Below are positions 1 through 7,764 of a DNA stretch of 53,292 nucleotides, in pieces. The translations under genes and the position numbers were made by a program. The notes under the pieces were generated by a model. That model saw nothing but the letters and a program-made list of their open reading frames with translations. It did no database searches and was not told the DNA's origin. The DNA comes from Chloroflexota bacterium (GTDB lineage Bacteria; Chloroflexota; Dehalococcoidia; SM23-28-2; RBG-16-64-32). Positions within the stretch are counted from its first letter, which is position 1, and each line of letters begins with the position of its first letter. Where the stretch lies: assembly GCA_005882715.1 (NCBI GenBank), contig VBEI01000002.1, positions 1 to 53,292 of the forward strand, written 5' to 3'.

Positions 1-1241
1 GATCGTCAGTTGCGACTTGCTTGGGGTGCACGCATCGATCACGAGCGAGGTGCGGCGCCTCGCGGAGAAACGCTCGGGAATCGCTCCTGACAATCTTCTG
101 GTTTGCGCCACCCATAACCACGCCGGCCCGGCGGGACTGCGTGGCGGGATGTTCTCGCGATTGAACGAGGCTCTGGCGGCAACGCTGGTGCAGCACATCA
201 TCGGGGCGCTGGACGAGGCGTCGAGTAACATGCGTCCGGCGAAGCTCAAGCTGGCGCAGACCGTAATAGACACGATCAGCCAGAACCGGCGCGATCCGGC
301 TGGGCCGATCGATCCGGTGCTTCGCGTGCTGCTCGTCGACGGCGATGAGGGGCCGATCGCTTCGGTGTTGAGCTTCGCCTGCCACGCCACCGTGCTCAGC
401 GGCGCGAACCTGATGCTATCGGCGGAGTTCCCCGGGGTGGCCTGCCGCCTGCTGCAAGAGCAGACCGGCGCGCCGGCGCTCTGCCTGCAGGGCGCCTGCG
501 GCAACGTGAACCCCGTTTGGGTCAAGCAGGACTTCGAGGCCGTCGAGCGCGCGGGCCAGATCTTAGGCGGCGCTCCGGTTGATAGGGGAGCTGCGGGCCG
601 TTGGGCCGGGCCAGCGGGCGCACAACATTCGCTGGGACGAGTTCACGGAGAAGCCGGTAGCGGGGCGCATCATCGAGGCGCGCCTGCAGGCGGCGCGCCG
701 TGAAGTAGAGTTGCCGCTGCGCGAGTTCTTCTCGGATGAGGAATATGCGTCGCGTATCGAGGAGCTGAGCGCGAAGGTGGGTTCGCTAGCGGAAGGATCT
801 TCGGAACGAAGGGCCGTGATTGCCCAGCTTACGCGCTACCAGAACGAGCGCCGGGCCGCGGCTTGGGCGCGGCGCCAGCCGGAGAGGACGGCGCAGCAGA
901 CGGAATTACAGGCGCTGTCGCTCGGTGATGGGCTGGCGTTGCTGGCGCTGCCGGGCGAGTTCTTCGTCGAGACGGGGGATTCGATCAGAGTGCGATTCGG
1001 CGTCGAGGACCTTCTGATCGCCTGCTACGCGAACGATTACGTCGGGTACGTGGTCCCACCTGCGGCGTACGACGAAGGCGGATACGAGGCGGGGATCACG
1101 TTTTGTCCTGCTGAGGCGGAGGGCATGATTGTCGACGCGTCGCTCAGCCTTCTTCGAGAGGTCACGAATGGACTGAGGATCCGCGACGCCTATGGGCGTC
1201 CGGTTTCCCCGACCAGTTCAGATCCGCCTCCAGGCGGTTAA
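1..1241 (+). pseudogene. neutral/alkaline ceramidase-like hydrolase, 5'-truncated by window edge and frameshifted
   Basis: The reading frame is open from base 2 (IVSCDLLGVHAS...), so the true start lies upstream of the window. Family signatures of the neutral/alkaline non-lysosomal ceramidase N-terminal domain are visible: a THNHAGP metal-ligand segment, a CHATVLSG segment and LQGACGNVNP. Frame 2 carries the protein to about base 566-578 (AGQILGGA). Homologous sequence then continues one base out of phase (IGELRAVGPGQRAHN...) to a TAA at 1239-1241. The second part keeps family-like sequence (LLALPGEFFVETGDSIR), so this is one gene broken by a single +1 indel, either a real mutation or an assembly error. 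Members hydrolyse N-acyl sphingosines or related amides; the substrate here is unknown. A decayed copy of the 3' end lies at 1715-1847. Confidence 0.7.
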
Positions 1242-1250
1242 CGAAGCCAC

Positions 1251-1532
1251 TCATACGGTCTTCGGGGTGCCCCGTCGGGTAGCTAGAAAAAACCAGGCCC
1301 CTTCTAGTAACAACGAAAAGCCCCCGGCAGAATCAAATACAGCTCCCACAAGCCCACTTGGGTCAGCAGTCAGGCCTATAATGGAGGATGTGCAGGCAAT
1401 TGTCGCTAGGACGGCTGCCGCCAATAACCAGCGTCTCACGGTCCGCGTAGAGGGCCGTCGCGCGCGGTATCCGACGTAACCACCGATCCACATTGCCGGC
1501 GCAAGCACCAGCGTCAACAAATCAAATAGCAT
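1251..1532 (-). CDS. small three-helix membrane protein, unknown function
   Basis: This 93-residue protein starts at ATG 1532, with GGGAAG and GAAGG purine stretches just upstream. It has three hydrophobic stretches: about residues 2-22 (LLTLVLAPAMWIGG), 32-53 (LLAAAVLATIACTSS) and 60-85 (GLVGAVFDSAGG then LLLEGAWFFLA). Short basic patches (RARRPSTRTVRR and a C-terminal RRGTPK) fit a small inner-membrane protein. The same frame stays open upstream to 1820, but that part is Arg/Pro-rich and overlaps the ceramidase remnant on the other strand, so I reject the longer start. I do not recognise the family. It lies between the two ceramidase-like fragments, and could have arrived together with the duplication or by insertion into it. 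Confidence 0.4.
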   Translation of the reverse strand: MLFDLLTLVLAPAMWIGGYVGYRARRPSTRTVRRWLLAAAVLATIACTSSIIGLTADPSGLVGAVFDSAGGFSLLLEGAWFFLATRRGTPKTV

Positions 1533-1714
1533 GCCTTCAAGCTTCCCACGCTGCCTGCGCGGATCACTTTTCCCAGGCGCGGCCTGAGCTGCACCGGCGG
1601 GGCGCGTCGCGCAGTTGTCGGTTGCCCGTCGCCACTGAACCGGCAGATGCGCGCGTAAGGGCCTCCTCTGATTTCTACGATACCTCAGACAAGCGGAGAG
1701 CGCGTTCGATGACG

Positions 1715-1847
1715 GCACAGCGTGAGACCACACCGCGTACGAGGAAGGAGGATACGAGGCGGGATCACATTCTGCACGCCGCCCGCCGAAGGTATAATCG
1801 TGGACGCATCTCTGGAGCATCTTCGAGCCGTTACTGATGGCAACTGA
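1715..1847 (+). pseudogene. decayed duplicate of the ceramidase-like gene 3' end
   Basis: The DNA aligns with the end of the upstream ceramidase-like gene (about 1050-1170). The intact copy reads YDEGGYEAGITFCPAEAEG; this copy reads EGGYEA, then, after loss of one G, ITFCTPPAEGIIVDASLEHL, ending in TGA at 1845-1847. Many differences are at third codon positions. This is therefore an old tandem paralogue reduced to about 130 bases, not a recent copying error. The next gene starts at ATG 1837, inside this remnant. Confidence 0.65.
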
Positions 1848-2904
1848 AGGAACCTTCGTCCTCGCGGATATCGGCGGCTATACCGGGTTTCTGACCGGCG
1901 TCGGCATCGAGCACGGTAAGGAGATCACGAGCCATCTCCTGAATTCGCTGCTCAAGCGCAACCGGGGCCGCTGGAAGCTGGCGAATATCGAGGGGGACTG
2001 CTTGTTCCTGTACCGCGAAGGCCGCGAGCCAGCCGAGGAGCTCCTGGGCCACGTGCGGACGCTGTACGAAGACTTCTGCGACCGCACGCTCGACATTGCG
2101 GAGCGCGCTTCGTGTCCGTGCGGCGCCTGCTCGCGAACGAGCGAGCTATCGCTGAAGTTCATCGTGCACGCGGGGCAATTTGACACGCAGAAGATCGGGG
2201 ACCGCGTGGAGCTGATCGGGCCCGATGTCGTAGTGATTCACCGGCTGCTCAAGAACAGCGTGGCGCAGAATGAGTACGCGTTGCTCACCGAGAGCTATAC
2301 GCTCGGCGTCACGCCGGACGGCCTGCCCGCAGCGAAGGGCGGGGACGAGGCCCAAGGGGTCGGGCAGGTGTCGTGGGTGGCGCTCGACCTGGCGCCACTG
2401 CGAGCGGACCTCGAGTCTCGGCGGCAGGTGTTCATAGACGAAGGGAGCGCAAAGCTGGCTATCACGACGGAGATCGACGCTACACCAGACGCCGTCTTCG
2501 ACGCAATCATGGACACTGAAAAGCGGGCGCAGTGGCAGCGCTCGATCAAGAGCATCAAGGTGATGGAGGGGAAGCGCGGCGAGATCGGTGAGGTGCATCG
2601 CTGCATCCACAACAACGGCGCGAAGATGATCCACGTCAACGTTGGCATCGACCGCGAGAACCGGCGGCGCACCGAGAAGATCTGGGCCAGCCGCCTGCTG
2701 AGGGACGTCTACGTCACGACTGAAGTGCGGCCTCTGCCGAACGGACGCACGCAGGCGGGATTCCTCGCGACGTACAAGCCGGCGATACCGGTCGTCTCGC
2801 ACGTCGCTGTGCCGGTGTTCAAGATGGTGATGAAGCGGCAGGTGGGGAACGACATGGCCGGGCTGAAGGAGTTCTGCGAGGTGAGGGCTGCGGTTGGCAG
2901 CTAA
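1837..2904 (+). CDS. DUF2652-type cyclase-fold protein with C-terminal SRPBCC domain
   Basis: This 355-residue protein has two domains. Residues 1-~160 begin FVLADIGGYTGFLTG and contain IEGDCLFLY and a CPCGAC cluster. They resemble DUF2652, which shares the fold of class III nucleotidyl cyclases (the ADIGGYT strand corresponds to the metal-binding aspartate region), though most members have no shown cyclase activity. Residues ~205-350 (LAITTEIDATPDAVFDAIMD ... WQRSIKSIKVMEG) form an SRPBCC/polyketide-cyclase-like ligand-binding domain. The start is inside the remnant of the ceramidase duplicate and has no strong ribosome-binding site, so the start is uncertain. Its 3' end overlaps the PIG-L gene by 11 bases, which indicates coupled translation. 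Confidence 0.7.
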   Translation: MATEGTFVLADIGGYTGFLTGVGIEHGKEITSHLLNSLLKRNRGRWKLANIEGDCLFLYREGREPAEELLGHVRTLYEDFCDRTLDIAERASCPCGACSRTSELSLKFIVHAGQFDTQKIGDRVELIGPDVVVIHRLLKNSVAQNEYALLTESYTLGVTPDGLPAAKGGDEAQGVGQVSWVALDLAPLRADLESRRQVFIDEGSAKLAITTEIDATPDAVFDAIMDTEKRAQWQRSIKSIKVMEGKRGEIGEVHRCIHNNGAKMIHVNVGIDRENRRRTEKIWASRLLRDVYVTTEVRPLPNGRTQAGFLATYKPAIPVVSHVAVPVFKMVMKRQVGNDMAGLKEFCEVRAAVGS

Positions 2905-3745
2905 AACCGTTCTCGTCATCGTCGCGCATGCGGACGACATGGAGTTTATGGCGGGCGGGACGATCGCGAAGATGGCGGAGCTCGGTTACTCGATTCGCGA
3001 GGTGATAGCGACCAACAATGAGCGAGGGACCCTTCGAGTAGCCTCAGGACAGGCGCTGGAGCCGGACTGGAGCGCGGCGTTCACGGCGGACGCCAGGCGG
3101 GAAGAGGCGCGGCGTGGAGCGAAGGTGCTGGGCGTCGATCCGGAGATCCAGTTCCTCGGCTACGAGGACGGGCGACTTAGCGAGACGACGCTTAACGAGC
3201 TGCGGGAGCAGTGCATGAGGGCGATACGATGGCATAAGCCGGACGTGCTCTTCACGTGGGACCCGCACGCGCCGTACGAGGACCACCAGGACCACCGGGC
3301 GGTAGCCTGGGCAGCGACCGAGGCAGCGATGTTCGCGCACTTCCCGCTCTACCACCCGGAGCACGGCGACGAGGGCCTCGAGCCGCACTATGTTGGCGAG
3401 CGCTACTTCTTCGCGAAGTCGCCCCGCGACGCCGATAAGACTGTCGATATCAGCGATTACATCGAGCGCAAGATCGAGGCACTGTGCGAGCACGTCTGTC
3501 AGATGGAGATGACGGTGGCGGATCTGCAGGTGCAGCTCGCGGCTTCGGGACTGGACATCCCTCTCCTGAGCGAGGCGAGCCCGAAGGAGTTCCGGCCGGT
3601 GATCGAGACGCAGATCAAGGCGTGGGCGGCGTCCGTGGGGCGGCGCGCGGGGTTCGCCTACGGCGAGGAGTTCCGGCGGGTGCGGTTCAGCGGCATCGAG
3701 CGCTGGGCGCGGGGATCCGAGGCCGCTCTTCGCGACGAGCTTTAG
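2894..3745 (+). CDS. PIG-L/LmbE family zinc deacetylase
   Basis: This 283-residue protein starts at a TTG inside the end of the preceding gene. The N-terminal VLVIVAHADDMEFMAGGTI matches the AHPDD zinc-binding motif of the family with Pro replaced by Ala, and DHQDHRAV supplies the third ligand histidine. The family removes N-acetyl groups from GlcNAc-containing substrates such as GlcNAc-PI, mycothiol or bacillithiol precursors, or antibiotics. The substrate cannot be read from the sequence. The length is usual for the family. The 11-base overlap suggests a two-gene operon with the DUF2652-SRPBCC protein. It converges with the minus-strand signalling operon; only 9 bases separate the two. Confidence 0.85.
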   Translation: MAAKTVLVIVAHADDMEFMAGGTIAKMAELGYSIREVIATNNERGTLRVASGQALEPDWSAAFTADARREEARRGAKVLGVDPEIQFLGYEDGRLSETTLNELREQCMRAIRWHKPDVLFTWDPHAPYEDHQDHRAVAWAATEAAMFAHFPLYHPEHGDEGLEPHYVGERYFFAKSPRDADKTVDISDYIERKIEALCEHVCQMEMTVADLQVQLAASGLDIPLLSEASPKEFRPVIETQIKAWAASVGRRAGFAYGEEFRRVRFSGIERWARGSEAALRDEL

Positions 3746-3754
3746 GCGGGTAAT

Positions 3755-4093
3755 TCAGGACCGGCTGTGCTGAGCGACGCTCGTGACCGGTTCAGCGCCG
3801 GCATCCAGCAGGTAGCCAATGCCCTGTACGGTCTTGATCAGCGCCGGGCCGGAGGACGCCGGTTCCAGCTTGGAACGCAGGCGGGACATCCAGACTCGCA
3901 AGTAGGGCAGCTCGCCTCGGTACGACGCACCCCAAACATTCGTCAGCATCTGTTCGGAGGAGACTGCACGGCCGGGCTTGGCGGCAAGTTCGCGCAGCAA
4001 GAGGCGTTCCTTGCGCGTCAGAGGCAGTCTTTCACCCTGACGGCTGGCCTCGCCACTCTTTGTGTCGATCTGAAGCCCGTTAACGCGAAGCAA
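3755..4093 (-). CDS. lone winged-helix (OmpR/PhoB-type) DNA-binding protein
   Basis: About 112 residues form one OmpR/PhoB C-terminal winged helix: LPLTRKERLLLRELAAKPGR, SSEQMLTNVWG, LRVWMSRLRSKLE and IKTVQGIGYLL. No receiver domain is present in this or the other frames upstream. The frame is open farther back to 4174, but that part overlaps the real C-terminus of the preceding gene. The likely start is TTG 4093, three bases after that gene's TAA (LLRVNGLQIDTKSGE matches the usual first strands). A free winged helix can bind DNA without phosphorylation control, or act with a receiver elsewhere. It is last in an operon with the diguanylate cyclase and HD-GYP genes. Confidence 0.7.
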   Translation of the reverse strand: MLRVNGLQIDTKSGEASRQGERLPLTRKERLLLRELAAKPGRAVSSEQMLTNVWGASYRGELPYLRVWMSRLRSKLEPASSGPALIKTVQGIGYLLDAGAEPVTSVAQHSRS

Positions 4094-4095
4094 GG

Positions 4096-4680
4096 TTATA
4101 CCGCCTCGTCCGCGGGCTTCTTCCCGTAGAACAAGGCGCGCGCCATGTTGATGATGAGGAGCGGCTCGCGCCACACCTGGGCTCTGCCCTTGTCCGCGGT
4201 CACCGTTACATCCGTGAACGGCACGAAGTGATGGTCTGCAACGATAGGCACCATTTTAGGGTCCGCATCGGGCATCAGGTGCAGATGGCCTGTGGCCTCG
4301 TAACCGGGCAGCACGACTGTTGAAGGCACGCGCTTCTTCCGCACAATCTCGAACGGATCTGGTTTGTGCAGCTCTCCTCGGGGAATCGCGAACAGGATGC
4401 CGCTGCGGTCCAGCTGGATGACATCGAACTTGTGGGTCTCAGCTTCCGGGTTCAGCGGATCGTCGAGCGTGCCGGAGTTCATTATGAAATAGGTCATGTC
4501 ATTTGAGTTCAGAATGTCGACTAAGCGGCGCGGCACACCGGGCGCGAAAAGCTCGCCGTTCACTCGGAAGCTGTCCATTACAATCTCGACAATGACGCCG
4601 GTTGCCGTTGGCGCCTCAGGCTCGCGCGGCGCCTCGAGATTAGGTTGGGCATCGACGGGCTGCTCGGTGTCTATTTCCAC
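4096..4680 (-). CDS. conserved-looking protein of unknown function, two similar beta-rich segments
   Basis: This 194-residue protein starts at GTG 4680, one base after the HD-GYP stop. The first ~28 residues are acidic and Pro-rich (DTEQPVDAQPNLEAPREPEA). Then come two beta-rich stretches of about 75 residues with related features: one with VIVEIVMDSFRVNGELF, VDILNS and FDVIQLDRSGILFAIPRGE, the other with KKRVPSTVVLPGYEATGHLHL, FVPFTDVTVT and EPLLIINMARALFYG. There is no signal peptide or membrane segment. I do not recognise the family with certainty. Tight spacing to its neighbours puts it in the c-di-GMP-type operon, so a role in output or sensing is plausible but unproven. Confidence 0.6.
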   Translation of the reverse strand: MEIDTEQPVDAQPNLEAPREPEAPTATGVIVEIVMDSFRVNGELFAPGVPRRLVDILNSNDMTYFIMNSGTLDDPLNPEAETHKFDVIQLDRSGILFAIPRGELHKPDPFEIVRKKRVPSTVVLPGYEATGHLHLMPDADPKMVPIVADHHFVPFTDVTVTADKGRAQVWREPLLIINMARALFYGKKPADEAV

Positions 4681-4681
4681 A

Positions 4682-5518
4682 TCACACCTCGGAGGCTACC
4701 CGCGATTCCCTATCGTCGAGCCTTCCCCCGTTTTCGCGGCCTTCGCCGAAGAGGCCTCGCCTCTCCGCCTCGGCCAGCGCCCGCACGACGGCCGGATCGA
4801 ACTGAGTCCCCGCGTGGCGCAGGATCTCTTGCATGGCGTCCTCGTGCGTGCGCGTCTTGCGGTACGGCCGCTTCGACGTCATCGCGACGTAGGCGTCTAG
4901 CACGGACAGGATACGAGCCGCGATTGGTATCTTCTCGCCCGATACGCCGCGGGGATAGCCTTGACCGTCATACCGCTCGTGGTGACAGCGTACTACTTCC
5001 GCCAGCTCGCGAAAGAAGGTGACCTCGCTGAGCATGCGGTAGCCGATCTCGGGATGCCGCTTCATTTCTTCCCAGTCTTGCTCCGTGAAGTCCTCTTCCT
5101 TCAGCAGCACCGACTCAGCGACTCCCCTCTTCCCAACGTCCCGCAACGCTGCCGCCTGGTCCACGACGGCGGCCTGCTCAGTCGGGATCCTCATCTGCCG
5201 CACTAGAATCGAGGCCAGACGCGAAAGCCTCTCCAGCTCACGGTCTCTCACCGTGTCGCGCATGCCAAGCGCTCCGCATAGCCGCTCGATAATAGCGTTC
5301 GTGTTAGCGCGCGACGCTTCAAGTTCGGCCTTGACCGAGGTCGCCTCTTTGCGATTGTTGCCCACGATCCGCCAAACGGACAGCCACATGATCAGGACCA
5401 GGACTACGATCGCCGTCGTCGCGCTCGCAACCATGGCAACTAACGATAAGGCCAGAGCCGTCGCCAGCGAAGCGCCGCTGAGGATCAGTATTCGGCGTAG
5501 TGTTGCGTTCTTAGACAT
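4682..5518 (-). CDS. membrane-anchored degenerate HD-GYP domain protein
   Basis: This 278-residue protein has two N-terminal membrane helices (about residues 9-30 and 33-52), then a coiled linker and an HD-GYP domain (~75-245). The second half of the domain looks normal: RHPEIGYRML, CHHERYDGQGYPRG and LSVLDAYVAMTSKRPYR. In the first half the HD dyad reads LRDVGK (Arg126-Asp127 in place of His-Asp), and the histidine usually found near the domain start is absent. Intact HD-GYP proteins hydrolyse cyclic di-GMP with a di- or tri-metal centre. Losing these ligands predicts weak or no activity, so it may be a c-di-GMP binding or partner protein. The start is supported by GGAGGGGAG just upstream. 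It lies 15 bases after the GGDEF gene. Confidence 0.85.
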   Translation of the reverse strand: MSKNATLRRILILSGASLATALALSLVAMVASATTAIVVLVLIMWLSVWRIVGNNRKEATSVKAELEASRANTNAIIERLCGALGMRDTVRDRELERLSRLASILVRQMRIPTEQAAVVDQAAALRDVGKRGVAESVLLKEEDFTEQDWEEMKRHPEIGYRMLSEVTFFRELAEVVRCHHERYDGQGYPRGVSGEKIPIAARILSVLDAYVAMTSKRPYRKTRTHEDAMQEILRHAGTQFDPAVVRALAEAERRGLFGEGRENGGRLDDRESRVASEV

Positions 5519-5533
5519 TCTCCCCTCCGGTGC

Positions 5534-6415
5534 CTAATTTCCCAGAACGTAATCGTCGATCAACGCGCCCGTATCGTCCGGTTCCTGCTTTAGCTCGGGT
5601 CCGTTCGGAAGACGACGCGACATCTTGTTGGCGTACATATCGGCATCCGCCCAGTGCAACATCTCGTCCAGGCTATCGCCGCCCCAGGGATAGCCAGCTA
5701 CGCCGATCGAAACTGTTACCATCAGTTCCGTTTTGCTGTCCTGGTACATCGGGCTCCGTTCCATCTCTTCCCACAGGCGTCGCGCCAGCGCAAAAGCGCC
5801 CCGCTTGTCCGTTCCCGGCATTACTACGCCGAACTCGTCGCCGCCCAGCCGTGCCGCCACATCCGTCCCCCGGATGTGCTTCGATATGATCGCGGCGAGG
5901 TTCGTGATGACGATGTCTCCTACGCCATGACCAAACTCGTCGTTGATACCTTTGAGGCCGTCGAGGTCCATCAGAAGAATCGCCAGGGTGTCGCGCCGCT
6001 GCTGCGCGCGCGTCAACTCTTCCTCCGCCACTTCGTAGAAATGACGGCGGTTATTGAGGCCGGTCATCTCGTCACGAGACGCCATCTCCTTCAGCTCGGA
6101 CACTCGCATCAGCAGTTGGCCCTGATGGCGCCGCAGGAGCAAAACCTGCATCTTGAAGAGGACGAGGCTGGAAAACAGCCCGTATGCTAGCGGAACTCCG
6201 CCGAGCGCCAAATACACTGGATACTGCCAACCGTTAGTTGCAGACATCAGCAGCGGGAATAGGATTGCCGCCGTGACAATCGTGACTGCGACGCCTCCGA
6301 CCCATGCGACGCGACGGATCATCGACTCTTCGCGGGTGAGTCTCTCCTCGTCAAGTATTGGCTTGTGTTGCGCCACTGAACCGTTCATACAGTCCCGTTC
6401 CTGGGTGCTGCCCAC
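5534..6415 (-). CDS. membrane-bound diguanylate cyclase (GGDEF)
   Basis: This 293-residue protein makes cyclic di-GMP from two GTP. It has two membrane helices (about residues 35-57 and 65-88), a short coiled segment (LLMRVSELKEMASRDEMTGL) and a GGDEF domain with intact RLGGDEFG at ~189-196. An RGTD sequence lies five residues before GGDEF, the position of the inhibitory I-site (RxxD), so product inhibition is likely. MDLDGLKGINDEFGHGVGD supplies metal and base contacts. The annotated start is GTG 6415; ATG 6388 (MNGSVAQHK) is an alternative. A 6-bp hairpin, AGGCAC/GTGCCT, sits in the leader at 6418-6434. This is the first gene of a four-gene minus-strand operon. Confidence 0.92.
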   Translation of the reverse strand: MGSTQERDCMNGSVAQHKPILDEERLTREESMIRRVAWVGGVAVTIVTAAILFPLLMSATNGWQYPVYLALGGVPLAYGLFSSLVLFKMQVLLLRRHQGQLLMRVSELKEMASRDEMTGLNNRRHFYEVAEEELTRAQQRRDTLAILLMDLDGLKGINDEFGHGVGDIVITNLAAIISKHIRGTDVAARLGGDEFGVVMPGTDKRGAFALARRLWEEMERSPMYQDSKTELMVTVSIGVAGYPWGGDSLDEMLHWADADMYANKMSRRLPNGPELKQEPDDTGALIDDYVLGN

Positions 6416-6497
6416 ATAGGCACCTGAAGTGCCTTCTTTCGCCCACTGAGTAAGACGCCGCCTCCAGTAGCGAGTTACATAAGTAGCGGGTGTGCGG

Positions 6498-7673
6498 CTA
6501 GTTGAAATGTTCGCCGCGCGTGTAGACCAGCCGCCCGGCCACCCAGGTCATGGCAACGTTCAGGTCGCTGTCCAGGGCAACGAGGTCGGCGTCATAGCCG
6601 GGCACGATGCGGCCTTTCCGCTCGGACAGACCAAGAACTCGTGCTGGAACTGTTGATGCCATACGGACCGCGTCGGTCAGGCCGGCAACGCCCCATTCGA
6701 CTACGTTGCGGACGATACGGTCCATCGTGGACGCCCCTCCGGCAATCGTTCCGTCCGGAAGCAATACCCTACCGGCAGTAAGGCGTGCCTTTTCACTCCC
6801 GAGCTGAAACACGCCTGAATCCAGGCCCGCCGGCGCGACGGCATCGCTTACCAGCGTAATACGGTCGGTTCCAACCGCGCGCCGTATACTCCTCACCGTG
6901 GCCGGGTGGAGGTGGACGCCGTCCGCGATGAGCTCCAGCGTAACGTTCGGCGAGTCGATGGCGGCGAGCACCGGGCCCGGATCGCGATGGTGAAAAGGAC
7001 GCATGCCGTTGAACGCGTGCGTGACGTGCGACGCGCCGCCCTCAAAGGCCCCGAGAGCCTCTTCGTATGTAGCGTCCGTGTGACCGATAGCGACTACGAT
7101 CCGGTCCTGATGTGCGATTTGTAACAGTCTTCCCGCATTAGGGATTTCGGGCGCCAGAGTCGTCAGCTTAATGGAGCCCTCGCTCGCGTTGGAGAGTGCA
7201 GCCAGCTCCACCGGATTGGGCGCTCGCACCCATGACTCCGGCAGCGCGCCCCGGCGCTGAGGGTTGACGAACGGACCCTCTAGGTTAATTCCGAGAATTT
7301 CGGCGGCGCCTTCGTGCCGCTGGTCCGACACGTATCCTGCTGCGCCTACGAACGCCAGCGCTTCGTCAAAGTCAGAGGCGAACACCGTTGCCAAAAAGCC
7401 AGTGACACCTCGTGAGATAACCCAACGAGCGTACGACTCGATTTCGGAAGAATCTTCCGTCGCCAGCGAGAAGCCGCCCCCGCCGTGAACGTGCAGGTCA
7501 ATGAAGCCCGGCGCCAACGTCAGCCCGCGTCCCTCGGTGATTTCGGCGCTCGGTGGCGGTTCCGCGTCGGAGCCCACAGCAGTGATGCGACCGGCGCCGT
7601 CGAAGACCACTGTCCCCGTTTCCATGCTCTCTTCGGGAGTTAGAATGCGGGCCCCGCGGATAACGCCGCTCAT
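6498..7673 (-). CDS. nagA: N-acetylglucosamine-6-phosphate deacetylase
   Basis: This 391-residue amidohydrolase is of usual length. It cleaves GlcNAc-6-P to glucosamine-6-P and acetate, the committed step of amino-sugar use and cell-wall recycling. Signatures are FIDLHVHGGGG (first metal-binding strand), NLEGPFVNPQRRGAL, VVAIGHTDATYEEA, THAFNGMRPFHHRDPG and LVSDAVAPAGLDSG with the catalytic aspartate. The C-terminal strand GRIVPGYDADLVALD closes the beta-sandwich, as in the family. It starts at ATG 7673 and is transcribed divergently from the universal stress protein gene, with 91 bases between. No nagB or sugar transporter is next to it, so it stands alone here. Confidence 0.93.
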   Translation of the reverse strand: MSGVIRGARILTPEESMETGTVVFDGAGRITAVGSDAEPPPSAEITEGRGLTLAPGFIDLHVHGGGGFSLATEDSSEIESYARWVISRGVTGFLATVFASDFDEALAFVGAAGYVSDQRHEGAAEILGINLEGPFVNPQRRGALPESWVRAPNPVELAALSNASEGSIKLTTLAPEIPNAGRLLQIAHQDRIVVAIGHTDATYEEALGAFEGGASHVTHAFNGMRPFHHRDPGPVLAAIDSPNVTLELIADGVHLHPATVRSIRRAVGTDRITLVSDAVAPAGLDSGVFQLGSEKARLTAGRVLLPDGTIAGGASTMDRIVRNVVEWGVAGLTDAVRMASTVPARVLGLSERKGRIVPGYDADLVALDSDLNVAMTWVAGRLVYTRGEHFN

Positions 7674-7764
7674 CGGCAGCCAATCTTACTATGGGCGCTG
7701 TCGACCGCCGAATGTAACCACCGGGCGGGCACGAGCATCTTAACCACTTGGACGGATACTCCCT

